From: Bacteroidales bacterium | GTDB lineage: Bacteria > Bacteroidota > Bacteroidia > Bacteroidales > UBA12481 | Assembly (NCBI GenBank): GCA_028707745.1 | Contig: JAQWAJ010000014.1 | Coordinates: forward strand, 7,446-12,788 | DNA: 5,343 bases | Reading direction: 5' to 3' | Part shown: piece by piece, positions 1-5,343 of the stretch | Numbering within the stretch: position 1 is the stretch's first letter | How the letters are laid out: the number at the start of each line of letters is the position of its first letter | Made by a program: the position numbers and the translations under genes | The notes under the pieces: generated by a model | Databases searched by the model: none | What the model was told of the DNA's origin: nothing | The model's input: the letters and a program-made list of their open reading frames with translations, nothing else

Positions 1-1020
1 GATTCGATCATGACTTACCCAAGTATCTTCGCTTTCGGTTTGGTTGCTTTCGGTATGCTCGGACTCGGACCTGTCACCATTGCTGTCGACAGCTACGGAC
101 CGGTCACCGACAACGCTCAGTCTGTTTTTGAACTCTCGCAGATCGAACAGATTCCGGGTATTCATGAAGAAGTAAAAAAAGACTTCGGATTTGATCCGAA
201 CTTCGAAGAAGGTAAACATTATCTGGAAGCTAATGACTCTGCAGGTAATACGTTTAAAGCCACTGCAAAACCGGTACTGATCGGTACTGCCGTTATCGGC
301 GCTACCTGTATGATCTTCAGTATTATCCTGATCCTGAATAAGGTAGGTATGCTGGCTATCAGTCTGACCGATGCTCCTGTTATCCTCGGATTTATTGCCG
401 GTGGCGCTGTAATCTATTGGTTTACCGGCGCTTCTATCCAGGCTGTAACAACCGGTGCCCATCGTGCTGTTGAGTTTATCAAGAAGTCCATTAATCTGGA
501 TAAGAAAAAAGCGGATATCAATGACTCGATTGCCGTGGTGAAAATCTGCACCATCTATGCTCAAAAAGGGATGTGGAACATTTTTATCGTTCTTTTCTGC
601 ATTACCATGGCTTTTGCATTCTTCAGCCCGAACTTCTTTGTGGCTTATCTGATTTCCATTGCCGTATTCGGACTGTTCCAGGCTATGTTCATGGCTAACG
701 CCGGCGGTGCCTGGGATAATGCTAAAAAAGTGGTGGAAGTGGATCTGAAAGAAAAAGGAACCCCGCTGCACGAAGCTTGCGTAGTTGGTGATACGGTTGG
801 TGACCCTTATAAAGACACCTCTTCAGTTGCTCTGAATCCGATCATTAAGTTCTCTACTTTGTTCGGATTGCTGGCTGCTGAAATCTCTATCATGATGACG
901 CTGAAAGCACAGGAAACCGGTGGAACCAATCTGGCTCCATATATCGGCGGAGTATTCTTTGTAGTGGCTCTGGTATTTGTTTACCGCTCATTCTACAATA
1001 TGAGAATCAAACAGAACTAA
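1..1020 (+). CDS. hppA: Membrane-bound proton-translocating pyrophosphatase, C-terminal part (5' truncated)
   Basis: This integral inner-membrane protein hydrolyses pyrophosphate and couples that to cation pumping. The frame is open from base 1, so the ATG at 10 is probably an internal Met. About 339 residues are present; the family is usually about 700 or longer, so roughly the N-terminal half is missing. Conserved catalytic signatures are visible: DSYGPVTDNA (88-117), GNTFKA (244-261), NAGGAWDNAKK (697-729) and HEACVVGDTVGDPYKDT (769-819), which supply Asp/Asn/Lys ligands for Mg2+ and PPi in this family. About seven hydrophobic segments follow one another. The Lys at 256-258 sits where K+-independent enzymes have Lys and K+-dependent ones have Ala. 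With the long loop between DNA and GNTFKA (about 118-243), this resembles the divergent, Na+-regulated H+-PPases described from Chlorobium limicola. The family call is firm; the pumped ion and subfamily are inferred. A terminator follows about 57 bases after the stop. Confidence 0.95.
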   Translation, partial: DSIMTYPSIFAFGLVAFGMLGLGPVTIAVDSYGPVTDNAQSVFELSQIEQIPGIHEEVKKDFGFDPNFEEGKHYLEANDSAGNTFKATAKPVLIGTAVIGATCMIFSIILILNKVGMLAISLTDAPVILGFIAGGAVIYWFTGASIQAVTTGAHRAVEFIKKSINLDKKKADINDSIAVVKICTIYAQKGMWNIFIVLFCITMAFAFFSPNFFVAYLISIAVFGLFQAMFMANAGGAWDNAKKVVEVDLKEKGTPLHEACVVGDTVGDPYKDTSSVALNPIIKFSTLFGLLAAEISIMMTLKAQETGGTNLAPYIGGVFFVVALVFVYRSFYNMRIKQN

Positions 1021-1076
1021 ACGAAACATTCGGGTGGATAGATCAAGATCTGTCAATACCCTGTTTTCGATATCAT

Positions 1077-1116
1077 ATACAAAGAGGCGGACCATGGTTC
1101 GCCTCTTTGTATTTTA
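1077..1116 (+). terminator. Rho-independent-like terminator between convergent genes
   Basis: A perfect 13-bp inverted repeat pairs 1077-1089 with 1100-1112. One G-T and one A-T pair can extend it inward, leaving a six-base CCATGG loop. The 3' arm ends in CTCTTTGTAT and runs into TTTATC, giving a moderately T-rich tail on the plus strand, so it fits termination of the pyrophosphatase transcript. Read from the minus strand, the same hairpin lies 15 bases after the lpxH stop codon but its tail (ATGATATCG) is less T-rich. It may therefore act in both directions, with the plus direction better supported. The remaining intergenic bases hold nothing else I can support. Confidence 0.85.
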
Positions 1117-1127
1117 TCAGATTACCG

Positions 1128-1865
1128 TTAAATGTGTTTCAGTTCCAGCTTTTCGCCGTCGAATACCGCATAGCTGAAGTGATTCAGCCAATCACCAAGA
1201 ATGATGAGCCGGGTATAATCGTTGAACGGATAGTCAACCGGGCAGTGGCGATGCCCGAAAATCAGATAGTCATATCCCTGGTTTTCGAGATGTTTGCGTG
1301 AGTATTGAATGAGCGGTTCCTCCTCACCTTTGAACGGATCTTCTCCATGCAGGATCCGGCTGTGCCTCGACCACCGCCGGGCGAACCAGAACGCGAAGTT
1401 CGGATGAAGGCGGGTAAAGGCCCACTGGAGAAACGGGTTGGTGAATATCTGCTTGAGTATTCTGAAACTATGATTGTTTTCATCCATTTCATCCCCATGC
1501 GCCAGAAAGAAATGCTTACCCATTAAGGTCATGGCCGTCGCGTTAAGGTACAACGTAATGCCAGTCTCCTCTGTCAGGTAATCAAACATCCAGATATCGT
1601 GGTTTCCGGTAAAATAGTGCAGGTGCACTCCGCGGTCCGACAGCTCAGCCATCTTTCCGGTAATGCGCGAAAATCCCCTGGGAACCACACTCTTATATTC
1701 AAACCAGAAGTCAAAAAGGTCCCCCATGAAGAATATATCGGAGGCTGAATCTTTGATCTGATCCAAAAAAGCAACCATCATCTTTTCGCGTTTCAGGCTA
1801 CTGGCATAGTCGGGCGCCCCGAAATGGGCATCCGAAAAGAAGTATATCGACCCCTGTTTTTCCAA
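1128..1865 (-). CDS. lpxH: UDP-2,3-diacylglucosamine diphosphatase (LpxH-type metallophosphoesterase)
   Basis: Probable peripheral inner-membrane enzyme of lipid A synthesis that cleaves UDP-2,3-diacylglucosamine to 2,3-diacylglucosamine 1-phosphate (lipid X) and UMP. At 245 residues it is close to the roughly 240 of known LpxH. The full calcineurin-like metal-binding set is visible in order: SDAH (D12, H14), GDLFDFWF (D49, D52), GNHD (N88, H89), HGD (H123) and GHRH (H205, H207). The GDLFDFWFEYK and FTGNHDIWMFDY blocks are typical of Bacteroidota LpxH rather than of generic phosphoesterases. The start is TTG at 1865-1863: no ATG or GTG was seen shortly upstream, and the next Met (29) would delete the first metal-binding motif. 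The start lies two bases after the stop of the upstream lipoprotein gene, so the two are probably co-transcribed and translationally coupled. No Shine-Dalgarno is visible. The substrate is assigned by family, not by the sequence alone. Confidence 0.9.
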   Translation of the reverse strand: MEKQGSIYFFSDAHFGAPDYASSLKREKMMVAFLDQIKDSASDIFFMGDLFDFWFEYKSVVPRGFSRITGKMAELSDRGVHLHYFTGNHDIWMFDYLTEETGITLYLNATAMTLMGKHFFLAHGDEMDENNHSFRILKQIFTNPFLQWAFTRLHPNFAFWFARRWSRHSRILHGEDPFKGEEEPLIQYSRKHLENQGYDYLIFGHRHCPVDYPFNDYTRLIILGDWLNHFSYAVFDGEKLELKHI

Positions 1866-1867
1866 AT

Positions 1868-3022
1868 TTAGTGTAGTATTTTCGATAGTTCTTCGGCAAG
1901 AGTGGTTCCCCGGAGGTTGGTCGCGATAACTTTTCCCTTTGCGTCGAGCAGAAAATTTGCCGGAATGGATTCTATCCCATACTGGCGCACAACCGGTGAG
2001 CTCCAGAATTTCAAGTCACTCACCTGGATCCAGTTCAGTTCATCCTGCTTGATGGCAGCTTCCCATTCCTCCTTTTTCCGGTCTAGAGAGACCTGATAGA
2101 TTTCAAACCCTTTGCCATGATACTTTTTATAGGCTGTAACCAGCCCGGGGTTCTCCCGCCTGCAGGGCGTGCACCACCCGGCCCAGAAATCCAGCAGTAC
2201 TATTTTTCCTCTCAGCGAAGAGAGGGTCCTGGTCTTACCAGCCGGGTCGGGCAAGGCAATTTCGGGGGCATCAGAACCAACGGCAATAACCGATTGTGCA
2301 TCAGGCTCCAATGGTTTCTGTTTGTGTATCATCTCAACGTATCTGTGCAAATTCCTGAATAAGGGAGCATTAGGATATTTTTTTGAAAGAGAGGCATCAA
2401 CCTTTTCAAACAGGTCGAAATCTTTGCTCCCATTTAATACCGACTGGTGCCCGACCTGATGCGAAAGCGCCAACAGGCAGGCAGGTTCGTCCTTATTCCG
2501 GTCAATGAACGACCTGACAAAAGTCCGTTGCTGATCAATCAGTTTCCCAAATTCGTTTTGTATCCAGGTATCAATCTGGGCATCATTTCCCCGTCCCTTG
2601 ATTTCCTGATACTGTTTACCTAACGAATCCATGGTTATGGAGGCCCTGAGCAGTTCCCTGCTCAGTTCCATGATCAGTTCCGATTGATGTGACCCGGTAA
2701 TATTAAGGGTTTTAATGATTTTCCCTTTCTCGGCCGTCACCTTGATCTTCTCCCCGTTCATCACCATCAGGGTAAAATATTCATTCTGACTATTCTTGAT
2801 GACCAGCAGCCTGGGGTTGGATGCCGTATCCGAGTAGCTGAACGATCCGTCACCACTGGTCACAAGTGTCGATCGAAACTCCATGGATTTATCCGTCAGT
2901 TCTTCAATGACCAGTGAGTCTTTTACAGATCCCGAGATTTTTCCGTTTATCGTGAAATCGGCCTGTTTCCCACACCCGGCCAGAATCAATACCCCTGCTG
3001 CAACTAATCTGATCGTTTTCAA
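1868..3022 (-). CDS. TlpA-like thioredoxin-fold lipoprotein with N-terminal DUF4369-like domain
   Basis: Predicted lipid-anchored thiol-disulfide oxidoreductase facing the periplasm. The N-terminus is a lipoprotein signal: K2 and R5, a hydrophobic stretch, and the lipobox LAGC with the acylated Cys at 17. Residues about 22-115 (FTINGKISGS onward) resemble the beta-rich DUF4369 domain often found before thioredoxin domains in Bacteroidota. Residues about 115-235 are a largely helical linker. Residues about 247-384 form an AhpC/TSA-TlpA thioredoxin fold with the active site WCTPC (C284, C287) and the cis-proline in ESIPANF (P354). Substrates are unknown; reduction of cytochrome c maturation proteins or general disulfide reduction would fit the family. 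The start is TTG at 3022-3020: the only in-frame codons between it and the upstream TAA include no ATG, GTG or other TTG, and the signal peptide begins right here. It is the first gene of a two-gene unit with lpxH. Confidence 0.9.
   Translation of the reverse strand: MKTIRLVAAGVLILAGCGKQADFTINGKISGSVKDSLVIEELTDKSMEFRSTLVTSGDGSFSYSDTASNPRLLVIKNSQNEYFTLMVMNGEKIKVTAEKGKIIKTLNITGSHQSELIMELSRELLRASITMDSLGKQYQEIKGRGNDAQIDTWIQNEFGKLIDQQRTFVRSFIDRNKDEPACLLALSHQVGHQSVLNGSKDFDLFEKVDASLSKKYPNAPLFRNLHRYVEMIHKQKPLEPDAQSVIAVGSDAPEIALPDPAGKTRTLSSLRGKIVLLDFWAGWCTPCRRENPGLVTAYKKYHGKGFEIYQVSLDRKKEEWEAAIKQDELNWIQVSDLKFWSSPVVRQYGIESIPANFLLDAKGKVIATNLRGTTLAEELSKILH
2651..2681. repeat. Three 12-bp-spaced copies of CAGTTCC inside the lipoprotein gene
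   Basis: CAGTTCC occurs at 2651-2657, 2663-2669 and 2675-2681, each 12 bases apart, with the five bases between them differing. On the coding (minus) strand this encodes an Glu-Leu pair every four residues (SELIMELSREL, 114-124). This fits an amphipathic helix in the linker between the DUF4369-like region and the thioredoxin domain. It may be a small internal duplication or simply codon repetition in a helix. Confidence 0.5.
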
Positions 3023-3046
3023 GTGAATCTGAATTAATGATTAAAC

Positions 3047-3076
3047 GTTCAAATGTATCGAAAATTTTTACTTTTG
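3047..3076 (+). promoter_or_regulatory. Candidate Bacteroidota-type promoter for ribF-ahcY
   Basis: TACTTTTG (3069-3076) matches the -7 consensus TAnnTTTG exactly on the plus strand. The -33 region is poor: only GTTC at 3047-3050, with 18 bases between, resembles TTTG. Initiation would fall near 3083, leaving a leader of only about 10 bases before the GTG start. This is short, but such leaders are plausible where Shine-Dalgarno pairing is not used. The site overlaps the opposite-facing promoter. Confidence 0.5.
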
Positions 3077-3082
3077 CTGAAA
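3050..3082 (-). promoter_or_regulatory. Candidate Bacteroidota-type promoter for the lipoprotein-lpxH unit
   Basis: On the minus strand TACATTTG (3057-3050) matches the Bacteroidota -7 consensus TAnnTTTG exactly. A TTTC (3082-3079), one base off the -33 TTTG, lies 21 bases upstream, within the accepted spacing. Initiation about seven bases downstream of the -7 box would fall near 3043 and leave a leader of about 20 bases before the TTG start. The -33 match overlaps the palindrome at 3076-3089. The -7 match is seen in the sequence; promoter activity is inferred. Confidence 0.6.
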
Positions 3083-3089
3083 TTTCAGC
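3076..3089. promoter_or_regulatory. Perfect 14-bp palindrome, candidate operator
   Basis: GCTGAAATTTCAGC is a perfect inverted repeat of two 7-base arms without a spacer. It begins at the last base of the plus-strand -7 box, spans the expected ribF start of transcription, and covers the -33 position of the minus-strand promoter. That is a position from which a dimeric DNA-binding protein could control both directions. No regulator gene is present in the window, so function is inferred from symmetry and placement only. Confidence 0.4.
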
Positions 3090-3092
3090 CAC

Positions 3093-4028
3093 GTGCAAGT
3101 TCATACTTCTCCCGGGTCAATCCATCTCATTCGGCCATCGATCTCAATCGGGATTTTCGACGGAGTGCACCGGGGACATCAAAACCTGATTGCCAGAGTC
3201 AGGGAAGAGGCTGAATCTTCAAATGCTGAATCCCTGATTATCACATTTTGGCCACATCCGAGAACTGTTACCGGAAAAGCCGATTCCGAATTCAGGTTGC
3301 TGACAACTCTTGAAGAGAAGATGGAAATGCTGGAGAACTGTAAAGTTGATCATCTTTTGGTTGTTCCTTTCACGGCTGACTTTGCCCGGCTATCTGCCCG
3401 GCAGTTTCTGGATGATTTTCTTGACCGGTTTATCCGGCCGGGTGCAATGGTGGTCGGTGATGATCCCCGGTTTGGCGCCGGGGGTTCAGGAAACCTTGAA
3501 CTTCTAAGAAGCTACGGTAGAAATCATGGGTTTGAAGTTGTTCAGCTGGATACTCATATCGAAAACGAGGAGAGAATCAGTTCAACGCTGATCCGCCGCC
3601 GGTTGCTGTCAGGAGATCTGAGCTCAGCAAATCATCTGCTCGGATATCCCTATTTCATTACCGGCAGGGTGGTCAGGGGAAACAGAATCGGAAGCGCCAT
3701 CGGGTATCCGACGGCTAACATCGAATGCACTGAGGAATTCAAACAAATTCCCTGTGATGGTGTTTATGCTGTAACAGTTGAATGGAAAGGCGGGATCTAT
3801 AAGGGTATGCTAAACATAGGCACCCGGCCGACCATCACTGAGGATTCACGAAGGTCTGTCGAGGTCCATCTGTTTAACGAGATGGCTGATATGTATGACG
3901 AAACACTCCGGGTACGGTTTATGAAGCGGTTGCGTAATGAATTGAAATTCAATAACCTTGATGAGCTCAAGGCGCAGCTGGCTCTGGATAAGGAGGCTTC
4001 ATTGAAAGTGTTGGAAAATATTAACTAG
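3093..4028 (+). CDS. ribF: Bifunctional riboflavin kinase / FAD synthetase
   Basis: Cytoplasmic enzyme that phosphorylates riboflavin to FMN and adenylylates FMN to FAD. At 311 residues it has the usual length. The N-terminal adenylyltransferase module (about 15-180) shows GIFDGVHRGHQ (20-30), TFWPHPR (51-57), VVGDDPRFG (120-128) and ISSTLIRRRLLSGD (162-175). The C-terminal kinase module (about 184-310) shows the PTAN motif in GYPTANI (204-210), DGVYAV (222-227), NIGTRPTI (241-248), the probable catalytic Glu in SVEVHL (E257) and KRLRNELKF (278-286). Two blocks are unusual: GDDPRFGAGGSGN where relatives usually have an aromatic after the first Gly and basic residues after FG, and FNEMADMYDE where DFDxDLYGK is usual. 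The start is GTG at 3093; an in-frame TGA lies four codons upstream and no other usable start precedes the GxFDG motif. No FMN riboswitch fits in the 70-bp upstream gap. ahcY follows 15 bp later. Confidence 0.95.
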   Translation: MQVHTSPGSIHLIRPSISIGIFDGVHRGHQNLIARVREEAESSNAESLIITFWPHPRTVTGKADSEFRLLTTLEEKMEMLENCKVDHLLVVPFTADFARLSARQFLDDFLDRFIRPGAMVVGDDPRFGAGGSGNLELLRSYGRNHGFEVVQLDTHIENEERISSTLIRRRLLSGDLSSANHLLGYPYFITGRVVRGNRIGSAIGYPTANIECTEEFKQIPCDGVYAVTVEWKGGIYKGMLNIGTRPTITEDSRRSVEVHLFNEMADMYDETLRVRFMKRLRNELKFNNLDELKAQLALDKEASLKVLENIN

Positions 4029-4043
4029 CTGATATAATATAAT

Positions 4044-5343
4044 ATGGACTCAAAAAACGTACAGTTTTCGGATTACAAAGTGGCCGACATGGCACTGGCC
4101 GGGTGGGGCAGAAAAGAGATCGTGCTGGCTGAAGCTGAAATGCCAGGACTCATGTCATTACGAAAAAAGTATGGTGCATCGAAACCGCTGACCGGCGCGC
4201 GTATCACCGGATCTTTACATATGACCATTCAAACAGCCGTGCTGATTGAAACGCTCGTTGAGCTGGGCGCTCAGGTGAGATGGGCTTCGTGCAACATCTT
4301 TTCCACTCAGGACCATGCGGCTGCGGCCATTGCTGCTGCCGGTGTTCCCGTATTCGCCTGGAAAGGAGAAACACTCGAAGATTATTGGAGGTGTACGCTG
4401 CAGGCTTTGTCATTTCCCGGTGGAAAGGGACCGAACCTCATCGTGGATGACGGCGGAGATGCAACCATCATGGTGCACAAGGGCGTGGAGATTGAAACGC
4501 AAGGCTTCCATTTCGATGAGTCGTCAGAACAACAGGAAGATTTCAGAACCCTGATGAAATGTCTGAAGGCAACCCTTGAAACAGAACCCGGAAAATGGAC
4601 CCGCATGATCAAAGAGATCCGTGGCGTATCCGAAGAAACCACAACAGGAGTACACAGGCTCTACCAGATGCTCGACGAAGGCAAGCTCCTGTTTCCGGCC
4701 ATCAATGTCAATGATTCGGTGACAAAATCGAAATTTGACAATCTCTACGGATGCCGTGAGTCGCTGGCCGATGGGATCAAGAGAGCTACGGATATCATGC
4801 TTGCCGGAAAAGTGGTCGTTGTATGCGGTTACGGGGATGTCGGCAAAGGATGTGCCCGCTCCATGCGAAGCTACGGAGCCCGGGTTATCATTACCGAGAT
4901 CGATCCGATCTGCGCACTGCAGGCCGCCATGGAGGGATTCGAGGTTAAGACGGTTGAAGATTCACTCGACGAAGGCGATATCTATGTGACCACTACCGGT
5001 AATCTCGATATTATCCGGTATGACCACATGCTGAAGATGAAGGATAAGACAATCGTTTGTAACATAGGCCATTTCGATAACGAGATTCAGGTTACAAAAC
5101 TGGAGACGGACAAGGGCATCCAAAAGATTAATATTAAACCACAGGTTGATGAATATGTGTTCCCCGACGGACATTCCATCATTTTACTGGCAGAGGGCCG
5201 TTTAGTTAACCTGGGCTGCGCAACCGGTCATCCGAGTTTTGTGATGAGCAATTCATTCACCAACCAGACACTGGCACAAATGGAGCTCTGGCAGAAAGAG
5301 TTTGAACTCGGGGTGTATCGCCTTCCCAAACACCTGGATGAAG
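4044..5343 (+). CDS. ahcY: Adenosylhomocysteinase (S-adenosylhomocysteine hydrolase), 3' truncated
   Basis: NAD-dependent cytoplasmic enzyme that splits S-adenosylhomocysteine reversibly into adenosine and homocysteine, relieving product inhibition of methyltransferases. The frame stays open to the right edge (433 codons). The usual C-terminal tail of about 40 residues, with its conserved Lys and Tyr that reach the NAD of a partner subunit, lies outside. Visible motifs in order: GSLHMTIQT (56-64), [14 protein letters not shown] (82-95), VDDGGD (134-139), [12 protein letters not shown] (196-207), [18 protein letters not shown] (223-240) with catalytic K228 and D232, the dinucleotide-binding GYGDVGKG (262-269), E285 in [15 protein letters not shown] (340-348) and [11 protein letters not shown] (395-405). 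The insert at about 148-190 before SEETTTG is the one that distinguishes many bacterial enzymes from the human form. The ATG at 4044 is fixed by an in-frame TAA two codons upstream. The 15-bp gap after ribF is AT-rich with no terminator, so co-transcription is likely. Confidence 0.97.
   Translation, partial: MDSKNVQFSDYKVADMALAGWGRKEIVLAEAEMPGLMSLRKKYGASKPLTGARITGSLHMTIQTAVLIETLVELGAQVRWASCNIFSTQDHAAAAIAAAGVPVFAWKGETLEDYWRCTLQALSFPGGKGPNLIVDDGGDATIMVHKGVEIETQGFHFDESSEQQEDFRTLMKCLKATLETEPGKWTRMIKEIRGVSEETTTGVHRLYQMLDEGKLLFPAINVNDSVTKSKFDNLYGCRESLADGIKRATDIMLAGKVVVVCGYGDVGKGCARSMRSYGARVIITEIDPICALQAAMEGFEVKTVEDSLDEGDIYVTTTGNLDIIRYDHMLKMKDKTIVCNIGHFDNEIQVTKLETDKGIQKINIKPQVDEYVFPDGHSIILLAEGRLVNLGCATGHPSFVMSNSFTNQTLAQMELWQKEFELGVYRLPKHLDE

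Noticed and set aside
1037..1054. Hairpin GATAGATC/GATCTGTC after the hppA stop
   Set aside because: It needs a G-T pair and has almost no loop unless shortened, has no T-rich tail, and is far weaker than the hairpin at 1077-1112.
1305..1526. Open plus-strand frame of 73 codons opposite lpxH
   Set aside because: It lies wholly antisense to a well-supported metallophosphoesterase gene and its translation has no recognisable features.
2117..2459. Overlapping open plus-strand frames of 81 and 96 codons
   Set aside because: They are antisense to the thioredoxin-fold lipoprotein, whose motifs fix the coding strand.
3023..3092. Possible FMN riboswitch upstream of ribF
   Set aside because: The 70-bp gap is too short for the conserved multi-helix FMN aptamer and shows none of its arrangement.
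3090..3095. CACGTG six-base palindrome at the ribF start
   Set aside because: It is short, overlaps the start codon, and does not extend symmetrically, so chance is the simplest explanation.
2904..3104. Minus-strand frame of 66 codons across the divergent intergenic region
   Set aside because: It starts inside ribF, overlaps the lipoprotein gene in another frame, and has low-complexity content without family resemblance.
4033..4043. TATAAT-like sequence directly before ahcY
   Set aside because: It is too close to the ATG for a transcript to include the start codon, and it does not match the Bacteroidota TAnnTTTG element.
4204..4642. Minus-strand frames of 69 and 86 codons
   Set aside because: They are antisense to ahcY, which has continuous conserved motifs through this region.

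Overview
The window looks like ordinary core-genome chromosome of a Bacteroidota bacterium, probably an environmental or anaerobic Bacteroidales-like lineage; this is an inference from gene content. The indicators are a divergent membrane pyrophosphatase, a lipoprotein that joins an N-terminal DUF4369-like region to a TlpA-type thioredoxin domain, an LpxH of the Bacteroidota type, promoter elements matching the Bacteroidota TAnnTTTG -7 consensus, and the absence of Shine-Dalgarno sequences before the starts. I saw no mobile element, CRISPR array, tRNA or rRNA.

Layout, left to right. (1) Positions 1-1020, plus strand: the C-terminal part of a membrane-bound proton-pumping pyrophosphatase, cut by the left edge. 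(2) Positions 1021-1127: a short convergent intergenic region with a strong hairpin terminator. (3) Positions 1128-3022, minus strand: a two-gene unit, the thioredoxin-fold lipoprotein first, then lpxH two bases after its stop codon. (4) Positions 3023-3092: a compact divergent promoter region with one Bacteroidota-type -7 element on each strand and a perfect 14-bp palindrome between them and the ribF start. (5) Positions 3093-5343, plus strand: ribF (FMN/FAD synthesis), then ahcY (S-adenosylhomocysteine hydrolase) 15 bp later. ahcY is cut by the right edge, lacking roughly 40 C-terminal residues.

The genes are housekeeping functions: pyrophosphate-driven ion pumping, lipid A synthesis, periplasmic thiol-disulfide chemistry, flavin cofactor synthesis and the methyl cycle. 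There is no sign of a single joint pathway and I found no evidence of a new multi-gene system. The points most worth a second look are the lysine in the pyrophosphatase that marks K+-independent enzymes, the palindrome in the divergent promoter region, and three adjacent genes that all start with TTG or GTG.
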